64,000 nt of DNA from Caproicibacterium sp. BJN0003 (GTDB lineage: Bacteria > Bacillota > Clostridia > Oscillospirales > Acutalibacteraceae): NCBI RefSeq assembly GCF_026314295.1, contig NZ_CP111108.1, forward strand, positions 248,001 to 312,000, read 5' to 3'. The position numbers and the translations under genes were made by a program. Shown here piece by piece: positions 19,799-28,158 of the stretch. The notes beneath the pieces were generated by a model. That model did no database searches. It saw only the letters and a program-made list of their open reading frames with translations, and had not been told where the DNA came from. The stretch's first letter is position 1. The number at the start of each line of letters is the position of its first letter.

Positions 19799-20794
19799 GT
19801 GGCGTTTTGTGTTGAAAATCCCGAGATCAGCGTCATCGTGCCGGTCTATAATGTGGGAGAATTTGTTGAGAAGTGCATTTCTACGCTTGCAGAACAGTCG
19901 ATTAAGGTTCCTTATGAAATTCTTGCAGTGAATGACGGAAGTACAGATCAGTCTTTAAAAATATTACAGGAACTGGAACAAAAATACTCCAATGTCTGCA
20001 TCTTGAATCAGAAAAATTCAGGGGTTTCAGTTGCACGGCAAAGTGGCCTCAAGCAGGCGCGGGGAAAGTATATTTGCTTTGTAGATGGAGATGATTATGT
20101 ATCGAGGAAATACCTCGAAAAGCTTTATCAGGCGTGCAAAAAGAACCATGCTCAGATCGCTTGCTGCTCTTATGATTGGCATTTTGTTTTTAGTGGATTT
20201 TATTTGCCATATCCATTTCGGGCTTATCGTGTGATGAATACTGAAAAAGGATTGCGCACGCTGATCCGTGATTATCAGATCCAGAGCTTTTGGTGGAGCA
20301 AGATGATAGAGAAAAGTGTGATCCTTGCGTCTCATGTGACTTTTCCGAAAATGTGCTTTGAGGATTTAGCGGTTCTGCATAGGGTTTTTGCCTGTGCGGA
20401 CAAAGTCGTTCTGATCCCAAATGGACTTTATTATTATAATGTCCATACGGAAAGCACACTCGGAACCATGAACCCGCAGAAAATCTGTGATTACATACGG
20501 GCAGTGGCTATGGTTCGGGAAGGCTTGATGCAGAAGGGACTGTATAGTGGAAAATATCGCAGTGCCCATAATGCTCTCGCGAGTAAGTCACTTTCCTGCT
20601 GCCAATGGAATGTTATGAAAATGCATATAGAGGCGCATCACCTGAAAGGCGCCATGACAAATTTGCATCGCGTTCACTTGTTGATGAAGCAGGTGACGGC
20701 AGATGAATTTAAACCGAATACTTTTTATGAGGAATTGTCAGGAGAAATTTTAACTCCTTCTGAGAGAAAAGAAGCGGATGATACCATTTGCTGA
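19799..20794 (+). CDS. Glycosyltransferase family 2
   Basis: A GT-A fold transferase of 331 residues. The N-terminal segment ISVIVPVYNVGEFVEKC, the NDGSTDQSL loop and the metal-binding DGDDYV are diagnostic. Start is taken as GTG 19799, 10 nt after AGAAAGGA; an in-frame ATG at 19748 lacks a ribosome site and would add 17 poorly conserved residues. No TM segment is evident. Acceptor and donor sugar are unknown. It ends 11 nt before nadE, so the two are co-transcribed, an unexplained pairing. Confidence 0.85.
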   Translation: MAFCVENPEISVIVPVYNVGEFVEKCISTLAEQSIKVPYEILAVNDGSTDQSLKILQELEQKYSNVCILNQKNSGVSVARQSGLKQARGKYICFVDGDDYVSRKYLEKLYQACKKNHAQIACCSYDWHFVFSGFYLPYPFRAYRVMNTEKGLRTLIRDYQIQSFWWSKMIEKSVILASHVTFPKMCFEDLAVLHRVFACADKVVLIPNGLYYYNVHTESTLGTMNPQKICDYIRAVAMVREGLMQKGLYSGKYRSAHNALASKSLSCCQWNVMKMHIEAHHLKGAMTNLHRVHLLMKQVTADEFKPNTFYEELSGEILTPSERKEADDTIC

Positions 20795-20805
20795 GGAGGC
20801 ATAAA

Positions 20806-22716
20806 ATGAAGGACGGCTTTTTAAATGTTGCGGCGGTGACTCCCGCACTTCGGGTAGCCGATTGTGACGGAAATGCTGAAAAAATTTTGGAACAATTAAA
20901 TCTCTGCGCACAAAAGGGAATCTCTGTGGCAGTTTTTCCGGAACTTTCCCTGACAGGCTATACCTGTGGAGACTTATTTCATGATGCTGCGCTTTTGCGT
21001 TCGGCAGAAGAAAATTTAAAGATGGTGATCCAAAAAAGCAGCAGTCTTTCCATTTTGGCAGCAGTAGGAGTGCCGGTTGCTGTAGGGGCAGCGCTTTATA
21101 ATTGTGCCGCTGTTTTTTGCAAGGGAAAGCTTTTGGGGCTGACCGCGAAAAAATTTATTCCGAATTACGGAGAATTTTATGAGATGCGTCAGTTTACCTC
21201 GGCGCCGGAGGAGCCAATAACGGTTTCTTACTGCAATACAGAAGTCCCATTGGGGAGCGGCCTTTTATATCAATGCCAAAATAATCCACAAATGACTGTC
21301 GGTGTAGAAATTTGTGAGGATCTTTGGGTGCCGGAGCCGCCTAGTGTGCAGATGGCAAGAGAGGGAGCGCTCCTGATTTTGAATCTTTCTGCCAGCGATG
21401 AGACAATCGGAAAAGCGGAGTATCGAGAGAGCCTCGTCGGAAATCAGTCTGCACGGCTTTACTGCGCTTATGCCTATGCAGACGCAGGTGAAGGAGAATC
21501 GACTACCGATATGGTTTTTGCTGGCCATGATCTGATTGCCGAAAGCGGTGCAATTTTGGGTGAAACCAAACTCTTTTCCGGCGCCTGCGCAATGGCACAG
21601 GTGGATTTGGAACGCCTTTTGCAGGAACGTCGTCGTGCGACTACGTGGACAGATTTCCCTGCTCAAAAATCCAAAATTCTGTTTTCGATGGATTCAGCGG
21701 AGACGGGGCTCTTGAGACGATTTTCTCAAACACCGTTTGTGCCGGAGGATCGAGGAGATTTAAAACGCCGCTGCGAGTTGATTTTATCAATTCAGGCAAA
21801 CGGACTCAAAACCAGACTAAAGCATACGGGAATCAAAAATGTCGTGATCGGTGTTTCCGGCGGATTGGATTCGACTTTGGCTTTGCTGGTTGCGACAAGA
21901 GCTTTTGAACTCTTGGGTCTTCCGAAAAAGGGAATCTTTGCAGTTTCCATGCCGGGATTTGGGACCACCAGCCGTACGCGTTCCAATGCAGAAGGGCTGG
22001 CAGTTGCCTTGGGGGCACAATTTAAGGAGGTGCCGATCGGAAAAGCTGTTCGGCAGCATTTTTCCGATATTGGACACGATGAGTCTGTGCAGGATGTTAC
22101 CTACGAGAACAGTCAGGCAAGAGAACGCACACAGGTGCTGATGGATTTGTCTAATCAGGTCAATGGCCTTGTGATCGGGACGGGAGATCTTTCCGAATTG
22201 GCGCTTGGCTGGGCGACTTATAACGGGGACCATATGAGTATGTATGGAGTGAATGCTTCTATCCCCAAAACGTTGGTGCGCCATCTTGTGCGCTATGCTG
22301 CAGAGGATTTTGGCGGTGAGATTGGGAGAATTCTGCTTGATGTACTGGATACACCGGTGAGTCCGGAGCTTCTGCCTCCGAAAGATGGTAAAATTGCGCA
22401 GAAGACGGAAAATTTGGTGGGACCCTATGAGCTTCATGACTTTTTCCTTTATTATATGCTTCGCTTTGGATTTGCACCGGATAAAATTTATCGGATGGCC
22501 TGCCATGCTTTTGAGGGTCAGTATGGCCATGAGACGGTTCTTAAATGGCTTAAGACTTTTTACCGCAGATTCTTTACTCAGCAGTTTAAACGCAGCTGTC
22601 TGCCGGATGCACCGAAAGTCGGCAGTGTGACACTTTCACCAAGAGGTGACTGGAGAATGCCGAGTGATGCGGCGGTTACTTTATGGATGAACATTCTCTC
22701 CAGTTTGGAATCCTAG
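20806..22716 (+). CDS. nadE: Glutamine-hydrolysing NAD+ synthase
   Basis: A 636-residue two-domain enzyme making NAD+ from nicotinate adenine dinucleotide. The N-terminal nitrilase-type glutaminase has the Glu-Lys-Cys triad: E46 in FPELSLTGY, Lys in AKKFIPNYGEF and Cys in VEICEDLW. The C-terminal synthetase has the PP-loop GVSGGLDSTLAL and the GTGDLSELALGW motif. The start at ATG 20806 follows GAGGAGG; upstream in-frame ATG 20788 lies inside the preceding gene. The large domain form is typical of Clostridia. Confidence 0.96.
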   Translation: MKDGFLNVAAVTPALRVADCDGNAEKILEQLNLCAQKGISVAVFPELSLTGYTCGDLFHDAALLRSAEENLKMVIQKSSSLSILAAVGVPVAVGAALYNCAAVFCKGKLLGLTAKKFIPNYGEFYEMRQFTSAPEEPITVSYCNTEVPLGSGLLYQCQNNPQMTVGVEICEDLWVPEPPSVQMAREGALLILNLSASDETIGKAEYRESLVGNQSARLYCAYAYADAGEGESTTDMVFAGHDLIAESGAILGETKLFSGACAMAQVDLERLLQERRRATTWTDFPAQKSKILFSMDSAETGLLRRFSQTPFVPEDRGDLKRRCELILSIQANGLKTRLKHTGIKNVVIGVSGGLDSTLALLVATRAFELLGLPKKGIFAVSMPGFGTTSRTRSNAEGLAVALGAQFKEVPIGKAVRQHFSDIGHDESVQDVTYENSQARERTQVLMDLSNQVNGLVIGTGDLSELALGWATYNGDHMSMYGVNASIPKTLVRHLVRYAAEDFGGEIGRILLDVLDTPVSPELLPPKDGKIAQKTENLVGPYELHDFFLYYMLRFGFAPDKIYRMACHAFEGQYGHETVLKWLKTFYRRFFTQQFKRSCLPDAPKVGSVTLSPRGDWRMPSDAAVTLWMNILSSLES

Positions 22717-22745
22717 TAAAAGGACAAAAATTTTTTAGAATATTG

Positions 22746-22788
22746 AGTGCCCTCTTCGGAAAGAATAAAAATCCGAAGGGGGCACTTT
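22746..22788 (+). terminator. Hairpin between nadE and spoVAC (terminator or attenuator) overlapping the spoVAC ribosome site
   Basis: A 15-bp stem with one G-T pair (left arm 22746-22760, right arm ending 22786) followed by only four T, then GATG. The right arm contains GAAGGGGG, the likely Shine-Dalgarno sequence of spoVAC. It can serve as the nadE terminator and also mask the spoVAC start on read-through RNA. Confidence 0.65.
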
Positions 22789-22790
22789 TG

Positions 22791-23234
22791 ATGAAATTGA
22801 CCGATAAGGAATATCAAAGCCTATACGAGAAGGCATCACCGAACAGCAAGTGGGGCCAAAATTGCCTTTGGGCATTTTTTGTCGGCGGAGCAATTTGCGC
22901 TGTTGGACAGATGCTTTGTAATCTTTACGTAATGTTGGGAGAAGATCTCTCGGATGCGCGTACGTGGGTCAGCCTTTCGCTGGTACTTTTTTCTGCGCTG
23001 CTCACTGCATTTCAGGTTTATGATAATTTGGCAAAGCATGCAGGTGCTGGTACTTTGGTGCCGATCACCGGCTTTGCCAATTCGATTGTTTCCCCAGCAA
23101 TCGAATTTAAAAGTGAAGGATTTGTTACCGGAATGGGTGCAAAAATGTTTGTCATTGCAGGCCCTGTTTTGGTATATGGAACGGTTGCATCAGCAGTTTA
23201 TGGACTGATTTTGGTGCTTTTCCATTTGTATTGA
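22791..23234 (+). CDS. spoVAC: Stage V sporulation protein AC
   Basis: A 147-residue membrane protein with four hydrophobic segments. SpoVAC forms part of the channel that moves Ca-dipicolinate into the forespore and out during germination, and acts as a mechanosensitive channel in B. subtilis. Family marks include KWGQNCLWAFFVGGAIC and the VPITGFANSIVSPAIEF stretch. The start at ATG 22791 is preferred to an in-frame ATG inside nadE because the protein then matches family length. spoVAD follows after 15 nt. Confidence 0.94.
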   Translation: MKLTDKEYQSLYEKASPNSKWGQNCLWAFFVGGAICAVGQMLCNLYVMLGEDLSDARTWVSLSLVLFSALLTAFQVYDNLAKHAGAGTLVPITGFANSIVSPAIEFKSEGFVTGMGAKMFVIAGPVLVYGTVASAVYGLILVLFHLY

Positions 23235-23249
23235 GGGGAGGAAAGCACG

Positions 23250-24260
23250 ATGCGCGTTGGCACTTATACACTGAGACTTAAAAATCATCCACGGATTGTA
23301 TCAGGAGGTTCAGCAGTCGGCAAAAAAGAGGGAGAAGGCCCACTGAAAAATTATTTTGACCATTGTTTTACCGATACGACCTTAGGGGAAAAAAGCTGGG
23401 AAAAAGCGGAAAGTGATCTGCAGCAGGAAGCGGTAAAAAGTGTTCTAGAGAAATCGGGAATTAAGGCTAGTGAAATTCAGTACTTGTTTGCAGGAGATCT
23501 TCTCAACCAGTGTATTTCTTCTGTTTTTGGATTGAGAAGTATGAATATCCCGTTTTTGGGACAATATGGCGCCTGTTCTACTATGGCGCAGACGTTGGGG
23601 CTTGCGGCGGTCTTTGTAGATAGCGGTCTTGCACAGAATGCACTGGCAGTGACCAGCAGCCATTTTTGTTCGGCAGAGCGGCAGTTTCGATTCCCACTGG
23701 AATATGGAGGGCAGCGAACCCCCACCGCACAATGGACGGTAACCGGTGCGGGAGCAGTTTTGGTAGGGCAGAAGGGAAATGTTTCCATAGAAGAAGTGAC
23801 TTTTGGCAGGATGGCTGATCTGGGAGTCAAGGACGCTGCCAATATGGGAGCGGCAATGGCACCGGCCGCGGCGCAGACGATTGAAGATTATCTAAAAGAT
23901 ACCGGAAAAAAGCCCGAAGATTTTGATTTGATTCTTACCGGAGATTTAGGGCAGGTCGGAAGTACTTTGCTGAGAGAGATTCTCAATCAAGATGGAATCA
24001 ATGTTGAACGTCAGCAAAATGATTGTGGGTTGATGGTTTACGACCGTCAGAATCAAGATGTCCATGCAGGAGGTTCCGGCTGCGGATGCAGTGCTGCGGT
24101 TTTCAGCAGCTATGTGCTTCAAAAAATTGCTCAAGGAGATTTGAAACATGTTCTTTTTATTGGTACCGGAGCATTAATGTCACCAACTTCTTCCCAGCAG
24201 GGGGAGACAATCCCCGGAGTTGCTCATCTAGTGCATGCTGCATGGAATCCGCAGGCATAA
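23250..24260 (+). CDS. spoVAD: Stage V sporulation protein AD
   Basis: A 336-residue soluble protein with a thiolase-like (FabH-type) fold that binds dipicolinic acid at the forespore membrane side of the SpoVA channel. Recognisable are LFAGDLLNQC, GQYGACSTMAQTL and the C-terminal GSGCGCSAAV. Start ATG 23250 follows GGGGAGG. The third usual cistron, spoVAE(b), is not next to it: a strong terminator and a convergent gene follow. The operon is expected to be forespore-specific (SigG); no clear SigG promoter was assigned. Confidence 0.95.
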   Translation: MRVGTYTLRLKNHPRIVSGGSAVGKKEGEGPLKNYFDHCFTDTTLGEKSWEKAESDLQQEAVKSVLEKSGIKASEIQYLFAGDLLNQCISSVFGLRSMNIPFLGQYGACSTMAQTLGLAAVFVDSGLAQNALAVTSSHFCSAERQFRFPLEYGGQRTPTAQWTVTGAGAVLVGQKGNVSIEEVTFGRMADLGVKDAANMGAAMAPAAAQTIEDYLKDTGKKPEDFDLILTGDLGQVGSTLLREILNQDGINVERQQNDCGLMVYDRQNQDVHAGGSGCGCSAAVFSSYVLQKIAQGDLKHVLFIGTGALMSPTSSQQGETIPGVAHLVHAAWNPQA

Positions 24261-24264
24261 AAAT

Positions 24265-24301
24265 AAAAAAGAGCTGATTTTATAGAATCAGCTCTTTTTT
24301 T
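24265..24301. terminator. Bidirectional terminator after spoVAD
   Basis: A 15-bp stem (AAAAAAGAGCTGATT and its complement, six-nt loop) with T-run on each strand, between convergent spoVAD and the phosphohexomutase gene. Confidence 0.9.
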
Positions 24302-24355
24302 ATTGCGTTTTTGGGCCTTTCTTAATGTTCGTTTCAAATTCGAAAGGATGATTTC

Positions 24356-25882
24356 TTATTTTCGTAAAAATTTTTCCAAAGGAGAAAGGTCGATCCCGAA
24401 TTCTTTTTCTAAAAAGGCGGTTGCTTCTTCAGCAATCGTGCGAACACCGCCTTTAGAGTCACTTTCCATGTTGAGTGGCAGAATTGGATCGTGAACACTT
24501 AGACGCAGAAGCATCCAGCCGTCACCGTGAGCTTTGTCAAAAGAGATGCGGATTCCTTCTCGATTATCCGGTGCAATCGACCAGCCTTCCTGCTTTTTGG
24601 CGTAATCGGTTAGATGGTCAATCACAATCTGACCTGCTTTGCGTGCATCTTCTTGGGTAATGGGAATTCTGATTTCAGAAGCTTCCTGTGGTTCTGCGAG
24701 CGGCGCAAGCAGGTCTTCCAGTGACTTTCCTTCCCGACGAAGCGCTGCCGTTTTAATAATAATTTTTGTCACCAAATAAGCGCCGTCATCCAAAAAGTAA
24801 TTTTCGCGCATGGCAGCGTGTCCACTGGTTTCGATTGCCAGAGGGCAGTCAATGCCATCGTTGTTTAACCGGATCGCTTCATTAATTACATTTTTATAGC
24901 CGCGTTTAAAGCGATGATGAATGCCTCCAAGTGTCTTTTCAATATAGTCTTTAAGACCGGTGCTGGTGATAGAATCGGTTACGATGGTTCCGCCGGGATG
25001 ATTTTCGAGGGCAATGGCACTGGCGACGGCCACGAGACGGTTTCGGTTGATTTCTTCTCCCGAAGCATCAACAGCACCGCCGCGATCCACGTCGGTATCA
25101 AAGATTACGCCGAGGTCTGCTTTGACATTGCGTACTGCTTTACAGATGGATGCCATTGCTTCTTCATTTTCCGGATTTGGGATATGATTAGGGAAATGAC
25201 CGTCCGGTTCCAAAAACTGGCTGCCGGAAATATCAGCGCCAAGAGGGGCAAGAACATCGGTTGCGTAAAACCCTCCTGCTCCATTACCGGCATCGACAAC
25301 GATATGCATATTTTTTAGTGGTTTCTCTGATTCAGCAATTCCAATTCCATCACAGATCATTTTGCGAAGATGGGCGGCGTAGGTTTTCATATAATCGCAG
25401 GGAACAGCAGAACCCGTCTTTTCAGGCGCTTTTTTGTCCGCCTGTGCGAGAGCCAGGACTTCTTCCAGATCAGAAGAATCCAGCCCGCCGTTCCGGGTGA
25501 AAAATTTTAAGCCATTGCGGTTCCATGGATGATGGCTTGCGGTAATTTGAATTGCACCATCGCAGGAAAGGTCAACAGTTGTCATAAACATACTGGGAGT
25601 CGAAGCAAGTTCGCAGAGAAAAATCTTTATACCGGCTCGCTTTAGTGCCTTAACGACTGCCTGCTCAATCCGATCAGCGGAGATACGCGAATCATGTCCC
25701 AGAGAAATCGTCAGTTTATCCGGCTCCTTTTTGACTTTTTGAGAAAGCCAGACGACGAAAGCCGCTGTGATCCGTTCGATAACGGAATCCGTCAAATTGA
25801 TCTTTTCATTTGGAACGCCTTCACATGCTACACCACGTACGTCGGTGCCGCTTTTTAATTCTTTCCATAAGGGATCGAGCAT
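24356..25882 (-). CDS. Phosphoglucomutase/phosphomannomutase family protein
   Basis: A 508-residue alpha-D-phosphohexomutase. The phosphoserine loop is TASHHP (Ser116), the Mg site is DTDVDRGG near residue 262, and the C-terminal phosphate-binding domain is present. It interconverts hexose 1- and 6-phosphates for glycan precursors. Start is ATG 25882 with GGAGG upstream; the frame stays open 120 nt further but that part has no ribosome site and overlaps the promoter. The length and the C-terminal sequence place it in the PMM/PGM ManB-like group rather than with GlmM (about 450 residues). Confidence 0.92.
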   Translation of the reverse strand: MLDPLWKELKSGTDVRGVACEGVPNEKINLTDSVIERITAAFVVWLSQKVKKEPDKLTISLGHDSRISADRIEQAVVKALKRAGIKIFLCELASTPSMFMTTVDLSCDGAIQITASHHPWNRNGLKFFTRNGGLDSSDLEEVLALAQADKKAPEKTGSAVPCDYMKTYAAHLRKMICDGIGIAESEKPLKNMHIVVDAGNGAGGFYATDVLAPLGADISGSQFLEPDGHFPNHIPNPENEEAMASICKAVRNVKADLGVIFDTDVDRGGAVDASGEEINRNRLVAVASAIALENHPGGTIVTDSITSTGLKDYIEKTLGGIHHRFKRGYKNVINEAIRLNNDGIDCPLAIETSGHAAMRENYFLDDGAYLVTKIIIKTAALRREGKSLEDLLAPLAEPQEASEIRIPITQEDARKAGQIVIDHLTDYAKKQEGWSIAPDNREGIRISFDKAHGDGWMLLRLSVHDPILPLNMESDSKGGVRTIAEEATAFLEKEFGIDLSPLEKFLRK

Positions 25883-25912
25883 AAAAATTCCTCCTATTTT
25901 GTTATCCTCTCT

Positions 25913-25941
25913 ATTATAGAGGATTGTTGCCCTTTTCTCAA
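25913..25941 (-). promoter_or_regulatory. SigA-type promoter of the phosphohexomutase gene
   Basis: Minus strand TTGAGA (25936-25941), 17-nt spacer, TATAAT (25913-25918), 30 nt before the start codon. It is divergent from the promoter at 25964. Confidence 0.7.
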
Positions 25942-25963
25942 CTTTTTCTGCAAGGGGACCAAA

Positions 25964-25993
25964 TTGACAAAATGTCGTTTTCAAGCCTATAAT
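25964..25993 (+). promoter_or_regulatory. SigA-type promoter of the secreted MBL lipoprotein gene
   Basis: Consensus TTGACA (25964-25969), 18-nt spacer, TATAAT (25988-25993), about 32 nt upstream of ATG 26026. Confidence 0.75.
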
Positions 25994-26025
25994 GAAAGCC
26001 AAAACAAGAGAAGAGGAGAGATGAT

Positions 26026-26934
26026 ATGCGATTTTTTGATCGGTTGCGCCGAATTACTGCGGCGGCCGTATCAGTGTTGTTTTTAGGCAGTTGTGCAGCG
26101 CCGGGAGCTGTGCAGCAAACATCCTTAGGCACTTCCTCAAATATAGACATAGAGGAAAAAAGCCAAATTTATTATTTTGATGTGGGCCAGGGTGATAGCG
26201 AGTTTATTCAGCTTTCAGACGGAAAAAACATATTGATTGATACTGGAACACCAGATTGTGCAGATCAGTTGGTTCGAAGACTTCAAAAATTGGGAGTCAA
26301 AAAGCTGGATGCTGTGATTGGAACGCATCCACATGCAGATCATATTGGTTCTATGGCAAAGATCATTGACAGTTTTGAGATTGGAGAAATTTATCTGCCT
26401 CGTCTGCCGAAAAGTCAGACACCGACAACAGCGACTTATACAAAACTGCTGGAAGCTATCTCAAAAAAAGGGTGTCACATTACACAGGCAAAAGCGGGAG
26501 TGGAAGTTTTAAAGGAAGGTTCAATTTCCATGGAGATGTTGGCGCCGAACAGTGAAAACTATGAAGACATTAACAACTATTCGGCAGTCTGCATGCTGCA
26601 GATCGGAGAAAAGAAATTTCTTTTTACTGGAGATGCCCAAAAAGAAAGTGAAAAAGAAATACTTGCTTCCGGAAGAGATTTAAAGGCGGATGTGCTCAAA
26701 GTTGGCCATCATGGCAGTACCACCAGCACGACGGCGAACTTTTATGAAGCAGTATCACCGAGTATAGCGGTGATTTCTTGTGGAAAAGACAACAGCTATG
26801 GACTCCCAAAAGAAAGTGTTTTAAAGCGCCTTTCGAGTGGGAATACAGAAATTTACCGAACAGATACCAGCGGGACAATCCGGGCTTCGACTGATGGAAC
26901 AAATATACAGATAGAAACTCTTCCGGATTTTTAA
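26026..26934 (+). CDS. Secreted metallo-beta-lactamase lipoprotein related to the ComEC C-terminal domain
   Basis: A 302-residue protein with a signal peptide and lipobox LGSC (lipidated Cys23), then a ComEC/Rec2-type metallo-beta-lactamase domain. Motifs: FDVGQGDSEFI, LIDTG, H101-x-H103-x-D105-H106, FTGDA and KVGHHGS. In ComEC this domain is proposed to degrade the non-transported DNA strand; stand-alone secreted versions are of unknown substrate but may be extracellular nucleases or phosphodiesterases. No competence channel gene is nearby. It has its own promoter and terminator, so it is monocistronic. Confidence 0.88.
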   Translation: MRFFDRLRRITAAAVSVLFLGSCAAPGAVQQTSLGTSSNIDIEEKSQIYYFDVGQGDSEFIQLSDGKNILIDTGTPDCADQLVRRLQKLGVKKLDAVIGTHPHADHIGSMAKIIDSFEIGEIYLPRLPKSQTPTTATYTKLLEAISKKGCHITQAKAGVEVLKEGSISMEMLAPNSENYEDINNYSAVCMLQIGEKKFLFTGDAQKESEKEILASGRDLKADVLKVGHHGSTTSTTANFYEAVSPSIAVISCGKDNSYGLPKESVLKRLSSGNTEIYRTDTSGTIRASTDGTNIQIETLPDF

Positions 26935-26939
26935 GCTAA

Positions 26940-26976
26940 AAAAACTCCGGCCGCTAAAAACGGTCGGAGTTTTTTA
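26940..26976. terminator. Bidirectional terminator
   Basis: A 12-bp stem (AAACTCCGGCCG / CGGTCGGAGTTT, one G-T pair) with T-run, between the convergent MBL lipoprotein gene and the calcium-motif membrane protein gene. Confidence 0.88.
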
Positions 26977-27954
26977 TTATTTATTTCGGTTACTATTCAA
27001 AAATTGATCCCAGTCAAAATTATCGTTGTTTTGTGGCTTTTTAGGAGAAGCTGCGCGTGCAGCTGCGTCTAAATGGTGGGAAGGAGTATATTCTTCATAA
27101 TCCTCTCGGTGTCTTTCGTCATTACTGTAGGACTGAATATCTTTATATTGAGTTTGTTGAGGAGAAGAGGGACGAGGAGCAGCAGAGGAATGACGAAGCG
27201 GAATGGTATGAGTAGATTCCTCTGCATTTGCGTCATTATCGTAGAAATTTTCACTGGGGTAATCAGAGTCGTTGTAATCCTCTTCTTCGTCGTCATAGTA
27301 ATCGTCTTCATCATCATAGTCTTTATTTCGTCCTTTTCCGCGGGGAGAACGGGAATACCGTATTTTTGCGCGGTGGTGCAGAATAATAAAGAGAATGATG
27401 CCGATAACGCCGACTGCAACTAGAATAATCCCGACCAGCATAATTGTTGGCAATTTGGTAACGATCGTTCCTGACAAGAATCCGGAAGAGACGGAAGAAT
27501 TGACTTCGCTGGAACTAGAAGCAGTTTGGCTTACCGTGCTTGAAGAACTGGTTATTTTGCTGCTTGAAGAAGAACTCGAAGTAGCACTGCTACTGGACGA
27601 AGTCGTTTTACTAGAGGTGCTTGAACTAGTCAGCGATCCAATATAGGTACCGGTTTTATCATCGTATCCATCATGATCTTGGTCGGTATAGTTTGGAGGG
27701 CCAATGTAAACATTCGTATTGTCGTCATATCCGTCGTGATCCAAATCGGTGTGGCCATTGACTGCTGCACCTGTATTATTATTCTGGGTAACGGTTTCGG
27801 CACCATTTCCGGCTTGAGCGGTTCCAATCGCGGAGTTTTGATATCCGGCACCTGGCTCTTGAGTCTCGACTGCAAATGAAGGAATCTGCATGGTACTAAC
27901 CGAAAAAATAAAAATCAATGTTAGTATAAAAATTGAAAAAAACTTTTTTCGCAT
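26977..27954 (-). CDS. Type I membrane protein with two DxDxDGxxD calcium-type motifs and an acidic cytoplasmic tail
   Basis: A 325-residue protein I cannot assign to a named family. Order: signal peptide (1-28); extracellular region with two near-identical nine-residue loops at 70-78 and 91-99 (D-x-D-H-D-G-Y-D-D), the spacing of EF-hand/thrombospondin-3/dockerin calcium loops; a Ser/Thr tract (about 108-158) typical of wall-spanning or O-glycosylated linkers; one TM helix (170-192); a basic stop-transfer; then 130 cytoplasmic residues rich in Asp, Glu and Tyr. The topology suggests a surface sensor or scaffold that binds calcium outside. Transcribed alone. Confidence 0.75.
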   Translation of the reverse strand: MRKKFFSIFILTLIFIFSVSTMQIPSFAVETQEPGAGYQNSAIGTAQAGNGAETVTQNNNTGAAVNGHTDLDHDGYDDNTNVYIGPPNYTDQDHDGYDDKTGTYIGSLTSSSTSSKTTSSSSSATSSSSSSSKITSSSSTVSQTASSSSEVNSSVSSGFLSGTIVTKLPTIMLVGIILVAVGVIGIILFIILHHRAKIRYSRSPRGKGRNKDYDDEDDYYDDEEEDYNDSDYPSENFYDNDANAEESTHTIPLRHSSAAPRPSSPQQTQYKDIQSYSNDERHREDYEEYTPSHHLDAAARAASPKKPQNNDNFDWDQFLNSNRNK

Positions 27955-28096
27955 ATCCTCTTTTAACCTCCGATTCTTAATATTTTCTTTAAATTCGATA
28001 AAACTCCATAAATCTCTATCATATTTTTTAATATTAACACAAATAAAAGGTAAATTACAAGAAAATTTGCAGAAAAAGCGGTTAAAGATAGTTTGA

Positions 28097-28125
28097 TTGC
28101 AATTTTATCTTTGTTTTGGTATAAT
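28097..28125 (+). promoter_or_regulatory. SigA-type promoter of the degV-family gene
   Basis: TTGCAA (28097-28102), 17-nt spacer, TATAAT (28120-28125), 33 nt before the start codon. Confidence 0.65.
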
Positions 28126-28158
28126 AATAAAACCCTGTACAGAATGGAAGTGGAGAAT

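Noticed and set aside
25883-26002. Extended N terminus of the phosphohexomutase
   Set aside because: The extra 40 codons cover the promoter, have no ribosome site and are not family-like; ATG 25882 with GGAGG is clearly better.
27480-27625. Repetitive DNA that might suggest a CRISPR or tandem repeat
   Set aside because: It is a low-complexity Ser/Thr codon tract within a coding region; there are no regular repeats with unique spacers.
27395-27646. Leu/Glu-repeat open frame opposite the Ser-rich tract
   Set aside because: The repeat is the complement of serine codons in the calcium-motif protein; it is not an independent gene.
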